Source: Flavicella sp049625305
GTDB taxonomy: Bacteria; Bacteroidota; Bacteroidia; Flavobacteriales; Flavobacteriaceae
NCBI GenBank assembly: GCA_049625305.1
Contig: JBMZVD010000002.1
Span: forward strand, 8,414-72,413
DNA length: 64,000 nt
Direction of reading: 5' to 3'
The notes below the pieces were generated by a model. The model did no database searches. It had not been told where the DNA came from and saw only the letters and a list, made by a program, of their open reading frames with translations. Shown here piece after piece: positions 45,142 through 53,345 of this stretch (its first letter is position 1; each line of letters begins with the position of its first letter). The translations under genes were made by a program, and so were the position numbers.

Positions 45142-46368
45142 ATGCGCTCTTTCATCCGTGTAAGTTTAAAAAAGACTTTCTTTTTTGGGATCATTTGTAT
45201 GGCACTCACCATACAATCCAATGCCCAAGAAACCAACACATTATCAGTAAACGTAAAAAGTTATCAATTGTACGAAAAACAACAATGGTCTGAATTGATT
45301 GCTTTTGGTGAGGAAGCGCTACAAAATGAAACGGATTATTTCTATCTGCGTATGCGGATTGGTATTGCGTATTACGAAAAGAAAAACTACGCACTGGCAC
45401 AAATACACTTTAGAAAAGCATTGGAGTTTAATAGCACGGATATCCTTGCGCAAGAATACCTGTACTACTGTTATGTCTTTACAGGAAAGCAAGAAGAAGC
45501 TAGGCTACTCAGTCGTTTATTTTCTCAAAAATTAAAATCTATAATAGGTATTTCTAACAAAAGTGCTATCGAAGAAATTACTCTAGAAACTGCTCAAAAA
45601 AGTCCAAAAGAAAATTATATCAATGAAGGAGGAACTGCCTATTTTCAAAATGCTACCTATATTCAATTAGGTCTCAAACACAACCTAAAAAACAAGTTTT
45701 CACTATTCCATGCAGCCACCTACTACAGTCAAAAATCGAATATAGGGGATGTTAAACAAACTCAATACTACTTGCAAGCAACAATTCCATTGAAAAATCA
45801 ATGGACCCTGCAACCTGCAATCCACCTCATCAATACAAAATACACAAATGCTTTGACTTCTGTCCAAAACGAGACCAGTGACAATTCCTTTCTAGCTTCT
45901 TTTAGCCTGAGCAAACGTATTAAAAAAACAGAATTAACCGTTGGAACAACTTACACCGACAATCCTCAACTCTCACAAAACACTTATCTTGGACGTATTG
46001 CCTATGCCCCTTTAGGGAACAGTAAAATCATATTGGGTTATACACATTACACACACAGCGCACCATCAAACAGTGTACAAAACAATTCGAAAGCTCCTTA
46101 TCTGTATTTTGAACCTAGTGCAAAAAGCAGTATTAAAGTCAGTTACTTGGACAATGAAAACTCAAATATTGCAGAAGATAATGGTTATTTGATCAACAAT
46201 GCATATCACCTCACTGAGAACAGGTTGGCTTTGCTGTTGGACTTCGACATCTCTAAAAGCTTAACTGTATATGGGATGTATCAATACGAACAAAAAACAC
46301 ACAGACTAGTAGAGCGGTTTGACTTTGACTACAACCTCTATTTACTCGGTCTAAAATTTAAGCTCTAA
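45142..46368 (+). CDS. TPR plus outer-membrane beta-barrel protein
   Basis: The 408-residue protein has a signal peptide (about 1-28, ending SNAQ), two or three TPR motifs (about 35-115), a linker, and from about residue 150 a series of amphipathic strands ending GLKFKL, consistent with an outer-membrane barrel of 12-16 strands. TPR-barrel chains are known in polysaccharide-export (PgaA/AlgK-E-like) systems, but no polysaccharide synthase is here. Last gene of the transporter operon; its barrel would be the outer-membrane exit or entry for the system. Confidence 0.82.
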   Translation: MRSFIRVSLKKTFFFGIICMALTIQSNAQETNTLSVNVKSYQLYEKQQWSELIAFGEEALQNETDYFYLRMRIGIAYYEKKNYALAQIHFRKALEFNSTDILAQEYLYYCYVFTGKQEEARLLSRLFSQKLKSIIGISNKSAIEEITLETAQKSPKENYINEGGTAYFQNATYIQLGLKHNLKNKFSLFHAATYYSQKSNIGDVKQTQYYLQATIPLKNQWTLQPAIHLINTKYTNALTSVQNETSDNSFLASFSLSKRIKKTELTVGTTYTDNPQLSQNTYLGRIAYAPLGNSKIILGYTHYTHSAPSNSVQNNSKAPYLYFEPSAKSSIKVSYLDNENSNIAEDNGYLINNAYHLTENRLALLLDFDISKSLTVYGMYQYEQKTHRLVERFDFDYNLYLLGLKFKL

Positions 46369-46420
46369 AAATTAGGAGATTCTTAACTATAGGTACAAGG
46401 CTTCGCTTGACAAATACAAA

Positions 46421-46428
46421 TATCTTTG
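46421..46428 (+). promoter_or_regulatory. Candidate -7 element of the TerB/J-domain gene
   Basis: TATCTTTG matches TAnnTTTG, 16 bases before the ATG at 46445. No properly spaced -33 element. Confidence 0.45.
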
Positions 46429-46444
46429 TCACAAAAATAAATAT

Positions 46445-47188
46445 ATGGTACGCTTTGCAAAATGGTTAGGTGCTGGATTAGGTTGGACATACGGTGGTCC
46501 CATTGGTGCTTTTTTAGGATATATTGTTGGACAGGCAATTGAAGGCTTTTCAAAAAAAGACCTCTCCCAATTTTATGAGGACAATGAATACCACTCAGAA
46601 CCTACACAATCTGGAGATTTTGAAATAAGCCTGTTGATCCTATCTTCTTTTGTCATCAAAGCGGACGGTAAAATTGATCAGAGGGAATTAAATTTTGTGC
46701 GTGAATACTTCGTCCAAATGTACGGCAAAGAAAGAGCTAACAACGCTTTTCGTTTGTTTCGAGAAATCATCAAGAACGAGGATGTGTCCGTTCGTCAAAT
46801 ATGCTTGCAAATTAAGAGACAAATGCAACATGCCTCACGCCTTCAACTGATTCACTACCTATTTTCTTTGGCTCAAGCCGACTCAAATGTGAGTATAGAA
46901 GAAGTTCAAATGCTCGAAAAAATCGCAGGTTATTTAAACATCAGTAGTCTAGATTTCAATGGGATTAAGGCCATGTTTTACAAGGATAGTAAAAGTGCGT
47001 ATACCATTTTAGAAATAAGTACTGAAGCAACTGACAAGGAGATTAAGGCAGCTTACAGAAAAATGGTCAAAAAACACCACCCAGACAAACTACAACAATT
47101 GGGAGAAGAACACCTAAAAGGAGCCCAAGAAAAATTCTTAAAAATTCAAGAAGCCTACGAACAAATCAAAAAAGAAAGAGGAATTTAA
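46445..47188 (+). CDS. DjlA-like TerB and J-domain protein
   Basis: The 247-residue protein has a Gly-rich hydrophobic N-terminus (AKWLGAGLGWTYGGPIGAFLGYIVGQ), a TerB-like helical domain (about 55-165, with KADGKIDQRE) and a C-terminal J domain (about 180-245) carrying the HPD motif in KKHHPDK. The order equals DjlA, a membrane-attached DnaK cochaperone. It should stimulate DnaK ATPase at the inner membrane. It has its own promoter-like element and precedes mutS by 100 bases without an obvious functional tie. Confidence 0.88.
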   Translation: MVRFAKWLGAGLGWTYGGPIGAFLGYIVGQAIEGFSKKDLSQFYEDNEYHSEPTQSGDFEISLLILSSFVIKADGKIDQRELNFVREYFVQMYGKERANNAFRLFREIIKNEDVSVRQICLQIKRQMQHASRLQLIHYLFSLAQADSNVSIEEVQMLEKIAGYLNISSLDFNGIKAMFYKDSKSAYTILEISTEATDKEIKAAYRKMVKKHHPDKLQQLGEEHLKGAQEKFLKIQEAYEQIKKERGI

Positions 47189-47289
47189 CTACTACCTAGA
47201 CAAAGGTATATCCCATTAAATGGCAGCAACTTTTTTGCTTCTAGACACAAAAAACGTACATTCGCATTTCACCTATAAATGTTAGTGTC

Positions 47290-49902
47290 TTGGCAAAAGA
47301 AAAAGCAAAAAAGGAAACACCTTTAATGAAACAATACAACAACATCAAGGGAAAATACCCGGATGCTATGTTGTTGTTTCGCGTTGGAGATTTTTACGAA
47401 ACTTTTGGTGACGATGCCATAGACTGTGCTCGTATTTTAAACATCACTTTGACCAAAAGGGGTGCCGGTAGCACTACAGAAACTGCCTTGGCAGGTTTTC
47501 CGCACCACTCCATCAACACATACCTACCTAAACTTGTAAAAGCTGGACTGCGTGTTGCGATTTGCGACCAATTGGAAGACCCTAAAATGACCAAGAAAAT
47601 TGTCAAAAGAGGCGTGACTGAATTGGTAACTCCTGGTGTTTCATTCAATGATGAAGTGCTTGAATCCAACAGTAATAACTTTTTAGCAGCGGTACACTTT
47701 GGAAAAAAAGCCCTCGGAATCTCATTTTTAGACGTTTCTACTGGTGAATTTTTAACAGCACAAGGTTCAACAGAATACATTGATAAACTACTTCAAAACT
47801 TTCAACCTAGTGAGGTTTTAGTTCAAAAACAACACCGATTAAAATTCAAAGAATCATTTGGAACTAGTTTTCATAGTTTTTATTTAGACGATTGGGTATT
47901 TCAGTACGATTATGCTATTGACAGCCTACAAGAGCACTTTAAAGTGAATTCTTTGAAAGGATTTGGTATTGAAAATCTAACGGAAGGAATCATAGCTTCA
48001 GGTGCTGCACTTTATTATCTTTCAGAAACACAGCACAACAAATTGGCACACATAGCAGCCATCAAAAGAATACATCAAGATGACTACGTATGGATGGACA
48101 AGTTTACCATCCGTAATTTGGAGTTGTATGCTGCCAACGAAGCTAATTCTGTCACTTTACTCAATATTATTGACAAAACTATTTCTCCTATGGGAGGACG
48201 ATTACTACGCCGTTGGATGGCATTGCCTTTGAAAAATTTGAATGCGATTAAAGAACGTCAAGAAGTAGTTAAGCACCTTATAAAAACTCCCGATTTTTTC
48301 GAATTGGTAAATTACCAAATCAAACAAATCAGTGACATTGAACGACTGGTATCAAAAGTCGCTACTGCCAAAATTCACCCTAGAGAAGTCATCAACCTTA
48401 AAAATTCTTTAAAAGCAATTGTCCCTATCAAAGAGGCAGCTGAGAAAAGCAGCAATACCTCTCTGCAACAGATCGGAAAACAATTGGCTAGTTGCCATGA
48501 ATTGAGATCTAAAATTGAAACTACACTTTTTGAAGATGCTCCTGTACATATCAGCAAAGGAAACAGTATCGCTACTGGAGTGTCTGAAGAACTAGACGGA
48601 CTTCGAAATATCGCTTCATCGGGGAAAGACTATTTGGACAACATGCTGCAAAGGGAAACAGAAAATACTGGAATCAGCTCTTTAAAAATAGCATTTAACA
48701 ATGTGTTTGGCTATTATATCGAAGTCCGAAACACACACAAAGACAAAGTTCCAGAATCATGGATTCGCAAGCAGACTCTGGTGAGTGCAGAGCGTTATAT
48801 CACTGAAGAACTAAAGGAATACGAAGCTAAAATCTTGGGAGCTGAAGATAAAATTGCAGCCATAGAACAACAAATTTATAGCGACTTGATTGTATATCTA
48901 AACGGTTTTATACAAGAAATGCAACGCAACGCGCAGCTAATTGGTAAAATCGATTGTCTGAACTCTTTTGCAAAAACTGCTATCGACAACAGTTATATTT
49001 GTCCGGTTTTGGACGAGAGTACTGATCTAGATATCAAAAACGGAAGACACCCAGTTATTGAAAAACAATTGCCTGTAGGAGAAGAATACATTGCCAATGA
49101 TGTTGTACTCAACAGAACTTCCCAACAAATAATAATGATTACGGGACCCAACATGTCGGGTAAGTCTGCTATTTTACGTCAAACAGCCTTGATTGTTTTA
49201 CTCGCACAAATGGGAAGTTATGTACCTGCTCAAAATGCAAAAATTGGTATGGTAGATAAGATTTTTACACGTGTTGGAGCTAGTGACAATATCTCAATGG
49301 GAGAATCTACCTTCATGGTTGAGATGAACGAAACAGCTAGTATCTTGAATAATGTTTCGGAAAGAAGCTTGATTTTATTAGACGAAATCGGTAGAGGTAC
49401 TAGTACTTATGATGGGATTTCAATCGCATGGGCCATAGCAGAATACCTACACGAACACCCATCCAAAGCAAAAACACTCTTTGCAACGCATTATCACGAA
49501 CTCAATGACATGACCTCCACCTTTGAGCGCATCAAAAATTTTAATGTATCTGTCAAAGAACTCAAAGAAAGTGTGATCTTTTTGAGAAAATTAATCGCAG
49601 GAGGAAGCGAACATAGTTTTGGAATTCACGTAGCAAAACTAGCAGGAATGCCTTCACAAGTCATCCACAGAGCCAATAAAATGCTCAAACAACTCGAAAA
49701 AACACATACCAACGAAGAAGTCAAAGAAAAACTAAAAAATGCTTCTCAAGAAAAAGACATGCAAATGAGTTTTTTCCAACTAGACGATCCTTTATTAGAA
49801 GACATCAAAGAAGAAATTCTAAATACCAATATCGATAGCCTAACACCTATTGAAGCTTTGATGAAATTGAATGAAATCAAGAGAATGCTAACTAAAAAAT
49901 AA
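47290..49902 (+). CDS. mutS: DNA mismatch repair protein MutS
   Basis: The 870-residue MutS1 recognises mismatches and small loops. Seen: the mismatch-binding Phe-x-Glu (Phe35-Tyr36-Glu37 in RVGDFYETF), connector and lever domains, Walker A GPNMSGKS (619-626), Walker B LLDEIGRGTSTYDG and the C-terminal helix-turn-helix. Full length. The only start that keeps the MAKEKAKKETPLMKQYN N-terminus is TTG at 47290; the ATG at 47279 is out of frame. The next gene begins three bases after the stop. Confidence 0.98.
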   Translation: MAKEKAKKETPLMKQYNNIKGKYPDAMLLFRVGDFYETFGDDAIDCARILNITLTKRGAGSTTETALAGFPHHSINTYLPKLVKAGLRVAICDQLEDPKMTKKIVKRGVTELVTPGVSFNDEVLESNSNNFLAAVHFGKKALGISFLDVSTGEFLTAQGSTEYIDKLLQNFQPSEVLVQKQHRLKFKESFGTSFHSFYLDDWVFQYDYAIDSLQEHFKVNSLKGFGIENLTEGIIASGAALYYLSETQHNKLAHIAAIKRIHQDDYVWMDKFTIRNLELYAANEANSVTLLNIIDKTISPMGGRLLRRWMALPLKNLNAIKERQEVVKHLIKTPDFFELVNYQIKQISDIERLVSKVATAKIHPREVINLKNSLKAIVPIKEAAEKSSNTSLQQIGKQLASCHELRSKIETTLFEDAPVHISKGNSIATGVSEELDGLRNIASSGKDYLDNMLQRETENTGISSLKIAFNNVFGYYIEVRNTHKDKVPESWIRKQTLVSAERYITEELKEYEAKILGAEDKIAAIEQQIYSDLIVYLNGFIQEMQRNAQLIGKIDCLNSFAKTAIDNSYICPVLDESTDLDIKNGRHPVIEKQLPVGEEYIANDVVLNRTSQQIIMITGPNMSGKSAILRQTALIVLLAQMGSYVPAQNAKIGMVDKIFTRVGASDNISMGESTFMVEMNETASILNNVSERSLILLDEIGRGTSTYDGISIAWAIAEYLHEHPSKAKTLFATHYHELNDMTSTFERIKNFNVSVKELKESVIFLRKLIAGGSEHSFGIHVAKLAGMPSQVIHRANKMLKQLEKTHTNEEVKEKLKNASQEKDMQMSFFQLDDPLLEDIKEEILNTNIDSLTPIEALMKLNEIKRMLTKK

Positions 49903-49905
49903 AAC

Positions 49906-50526
49906 ATGGAAGCGATCATAGAACATATCAATGTTATGGGATCTTTTGTCTTTGCTATTTCAGGAGCATTGATAGCGATGCGTAAAAGACTTGATCCTTT
50001 TGGAGTCTTGATTGTCGCTTTTGTTACTGCTGTTGGTGGGGGTACCATTAGAGATATGTTACTTTCTAAAAGAGATGTCTTTTGGCTTTTTGACACCACA
50101 ATTATCTATGCGATTCTTTCAGGTGCCATCATAGCGATGATTTTTAAAGACAAATTGCGCTTTTTTGACAAACCATTGTTCTTTTACGATGCCGTTGGGT
50201 TGGGACTTTTTACAATTACAGGGGTACAAATTGGTTTAGATGCAGCTTTGGCCCCTATGATTTGTATTTTATTGGGAACAATTACTGGAGTGTTTGGAGG
50301 GGTACTGAGAGATGTCATTGTCAATGAAATACCAGTCATCTTCAAAAAAGAAATCTATGCAACAATCAGCATAGCTGGGGGAGCTATTTACTTGATCCTC
50401 GTTCGTTTTGATATACAAAATCCTTACTTGCAAATTATTCCTATACTAGGGATTATCATCGCTCGTATCATTGCGGTGAAATACAATATTTCATTACCTA
50501 CTATTTATAAGAAAGACCATGATTGA
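49906..50526 (+). CDS. TRIC/UPF0126 family cation channel
   Basis: The 206-residue membrane protein has two repeats of three helices plus a seventh. Each repeat carries the family motif: GGGTIRDMLL and GGVLRDVIV, whose Gly-Gly kinks line the pore. Prokaryotic TRIC homotrimers conduct monovalent cations. The gene starts three bases after mutS and overlaps the methyltransferase gene by eight, so translation is coupled; no shared role is evident. Confidence 0.9.
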   Translation: MEAIIEHINVMGSFVFAISGALIAMRKRLDPFGVLIVAFVTAVGGGTIRDMLLSKRDVFWLFDTTIIYAILSGAIIAMIFKDKLRFFDKPLFFYDAVGLGLFTITGVQIGLDAALAPMICILLGTITGVFGGVLRDVIVNEIPVIFKKEIYATISIAGGAIYLILVRFDIQNPYLQIIPILGIIIARIIAVKYNISLPTIYKKDHD

Positions 50527-50977
50527 TAATTTAGAACAAGGATTTTTTGGAATCGGTATCCAAAATGGAAAAACTCCAGAAAACTTAGGGGTTTTATGGA
50601 GGTCTGCTCAAAACATGGGAGCTAGCTATATTTTTACGATTGGAAATAGGTATGCCAAACAAGCCTGTGATACCCATAAGGCTGTTGGTGCCATGCCTTA
50701 TTTTCATTACGAAACCTTTGAGGAATTCTATAAAAACATTCCCAAAGGAGCCATGTTAGTAGGTGTAGAACTCGACGAAAAAGCAGTTCCTTTAGAAACG
50801 TTTGAACACCCAAGACGTTGTATATACTTGTTGGGTGCTGAAGATCATGGTATGTCAAGAAAAGCAATTGATAATTCACACCATTTGGTGAAATTTGACA
50901 CTCCATTGAGCTTGAACGTATCTGTAGCAGGAAGTATTGTAATGTACGACCGTCGCTCAAAAGCTTTTAAAAAATAA
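50519..50977 (+). CDS. SpoU/TrmH-family RNA methyltransferase
   Basis: The 152-residue protein is a small knotted SPOUT 2'-O-methyltransferase. Motif 1 (NLGVLWRSAQNMGA), motif 2 (YLLGAEDHGMS) and motif 3 (SLNVSVAGSIVMYD) are all visible. The size is close to TrmL, which modifies the wobble base of tRNA-Leu, but motif detail differs and the RNA target is uncertain. Last gene of the mutS operon, convergent with pbpC. Confidence 0.88.
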   Translation: MIDNLEQGFFGIGIQNGKTPENLGVLWRSAQNMGASYIFTIGNRYAKQACDTHKAVGAMPYFHYETFEEFYKNIPKGAMLVGVELDEKAVPLETFEHPRRCIYLLGAEDHGMSRKAIDNSHHLVKFDTPLSLNVSVAGSIVMYDRRSKAFKK

Positions 50978-50979
50978 AA

Positions 50980-53313
50980 TTACTTTGCAATGGTTATGGT
51001 GCGCTGAGACTCGTTGCCATAACGATCTACTACAGTAATTTTACAGAGACCTGGTTGAGCATCCACTGAAAACTCATGGATACTCTTGGTCTGCCCCATA
51101 TACTGTCCGTTGACATACCAAAAAAGAGCCGTGTCGGGAATGCTGTGGGCAACCTTTAACAACAATAAATTGCGACTTCCATCAAAGTCTTTTGGAAGAA
51201 ATACAGTTTCAAAATCATTGGGGTAGACAAAATCTAAAACTTTTTGAGATGACTTCTGACAATCCATTCGAAAAGGAGGAAGTACTTTGTAAAAAGGATT
51301 TTTCTTTTGGAAATAATACTCCATAATGGGAGGCAATACAAACCAAGATTTTCCCTGCATACCACTCAGAGATTGACAGGATGAATTGACTTGAAATTGT
51401 TCTTTTTTATCTACATGAACCCAACGATGAAATGGACAAGCTTTTGTAGAAGCTCCTGACTCTGGCACCAAACTTTGAATAGTTTCCTCACAATATTCTT
51501 TTGCTATATAGCCACTTTGCTTACAAACTTTTACTGCTACCATAGCATCACTTGGTTCTGAAAACCAAGTACTTTTAGGCAACAAATCAAATACAGAAAA
51601 CAATACTGGACCCGCTGTAGAAACCCCAACAATTCCGGGTCTTCCCTCCCCATCTGCATTTCCCACCCAAACTCCGACAACATAATCTTTGGTAGCACCA
51701 ATAGCCCATGCATCTCTAAATCCAAAACTAGTTCCAGTTTTCCAAGCAATCTCCTTAGAAGAATCAAAAAAACGCCATTGTTCATTCCCTTCAGGCCTAT
51801 TGACTTCTTTTAAAGCTTTAAAAGTACTGTATATAGAACCCGCGCCAAACAGTGTTTTCTCATCTGAGTTCTCTCCAAAATCAATAGTTTCGTTCTCTAA
51901 AAAACTTGGCGCTACAAACTCGTTTGTTCTGTAAGTAGCATAATTACTTTCATAGTAATTGAGAGTTCCTGAAAATGCTGCATAAGCCTTACACAAGTCC
52001 CACAAATTACTTTCTGCTCCTCCCAATATAAGTGACAACCCATAATGATCAGCTGCAAATCGTATGTCTCTCAAACCCAATTTTTGCAGTTCATTATAGA
52101 AACGTAATTGTCCGTATTGTTGTAATAACTTGACTGCAGGCACATTTAAAGAACGTGAAAGCGCTCTTGAAGCAGGTACCGCACCATCGTATTCTAAATT
52201 AAAATTTTTAGGGTTGTAAGAAGCTATTTGTGTTGGTATATCTGGCAACAAGGAATTGGGCAGTATCTCACCTGCATCCAATGCCGCTGCGTATAAAAAG
52301 GGTTTTAAAATACTTCCTGTACTTCGAGGTTTGTGTATGATATTGACATCTTTCTGATGGGCTTTATCTGTCGGTGTGTTTCCCACATATGCCAATACTT
52401 TTCGACTGTGTACATCCAACACAAGGACTGAAAGATTATATACTTCATTTTGTTTGAGTTGATCATATTGTTTTGCAACGATTGTATTTACTTGCTCTTG
52501 AAGGTAGCTATCAATACTAGACTGTATTCTTTTTTGAGGGTATCGAATAGAAAGATGTGCTAACAAATGAGGAGCGATACTTGGCAAAGCATGTGGTTTT
52601 TGCGGTAATAATTCTTGTACAGAAAGTTGATATGTCAGACTGTCTATATCATTATTTTTAAACAGCTTCAACAGCAGTCGATCTCTTTTACGTTTCAATA
52701 GTTCTTGATTTTTACCCGGATAAATAAGACTAGGCGCATTAGGCAAAACAGCAAGTGTTGCCGCTTCTCCCCAAGATAGATTTTCTGGTAATTGTCCAAA
52801 ATACCGCCATGCTGCTGCTGATAGACCAACGACATTTCCTCCAAACGGAGCATGAGAAGCATAGTTATTTAACAACTCCTTTTTGGTAAAGCTACATTCC
52901 AATTGTAAGGCAAAAAAGAATTCTTTTAATTTTTCAAAATATGTTCTTTTTACTCCTTTTTTTGACATACGAACTACTTGCTGAGTCAAGGTACTTCCTC
53001 CTCTGACGATACGTCCAGCTCTGATATTTTGATAAAAAGCCTTTCCCATTGCTACAGGATTAAAACCCGGATGCATATAAAAATACTGGTCTTCAAAAAG
53101 TACTATGGCTTTTTCAAATTTAATAGGTACGCTGTCCAAAGCTGGAAATCTCCATTGTCCATCTTCAGCAATTTTAGCTCCCAATAACCGACCTTCTTTG
53201 CTGTAAACTATTGTTGAAGTAGGATCTTCAAAAAGTACTGAAGGTAAGGAGATGAAAAACCAAGATACCAACACTGTAAAAAATGCTATCCAAGTGTATT
53301 TCTTTATGCTCAA
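50980..53313 (-). CDS. pbpC: Penicillin-binding protein 1C
   Basis: The 777-residue bifunctional PBP has one N-terminal membrane helix (about 8-25), a glycosyltransferase 51 domain with VRGGSTLTQQ, a transpeptidase domain with the SxxK active site in STGSILKPF and KTGTS, and the BiPBP C-terminal domain that marks PBP1C. It should repair or locally build peptidoglycan. The start is TTG at 53313: an in-frame TAA lies 15 bases upstream and no other start is near. It begins 32 bases after the alpha-2-macroglobulin gene, the same pairing as pbpC-yfhM in E. coli. Confidence 0.95.
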   Translation of the reverse strand: MSIKKYTWIAFFTVLVSWFFISLPSVLFEDPTSTIVYSKEGRLLGAKIAEDGQWRFPALDSVPIKFEKAIVLFEDQYFYMHPGFNPVAMGKAFYQNIRAGRIVRGGSTLTQQVVRMSKKGVKRTYFEKLKEFFFALQLECSFTKKELLNNYASHAPFGGNVVGLSAAAWRYFGQLPENLSWGEAATLAVLPNAPSLIYPGKNQELLKRKRDRLLLKLFKNNDIDSLTYQLSVQELLPQKPHALPSIAPHLLAHLSIRYPQKRIQSSIDSYLQEQVNTIVAKQYDQLKQNEVYNLSVLVLDVHSRKVLAYVGNTPTDKAHQKDVNIIHKPRSTGSILKPFLYAAALDAGEILPNSLLPDIPTQIASYNPKNFNLEYDGAVPASRALSRSLNVPAVKLLQQYGQLRFYNELQKLGLRDIRFAADHYGLSLILGGAESNLWDLCKAYAAFSGTLNYYESNYATYRTNEFVAPSFLENETIDFGENSDEKTLFGAGSIYSTFKALKEVNRPEGNEQWRFFDSSKEIAWKTGTSFGFRDAWAIGATKDYVVGVWVGNADGEGRPGIVGVSTAGPVLFSVFDLLPKSTWFSEPSDAMVAVKVCKQSGYIAKEYCEETIQSLVPESGASTKACPFHRWVHVDKKEQFQVNSSCQSLSGMQGKSWFVLPPIMEYYFQKKNPFYKVLPPFRMDCQKSSQKVLDFVYPNDFETVFLPKDFDGSRNLLLLKVAHSIPDTALFWYVNGQYMGQTKSIHEFSVDAQPGLCKITVVDRYGNESQRTITIAK

Positions 53314-53345
53314 AACAGTCTCTTTTTAATTGCTTACTACGACGC

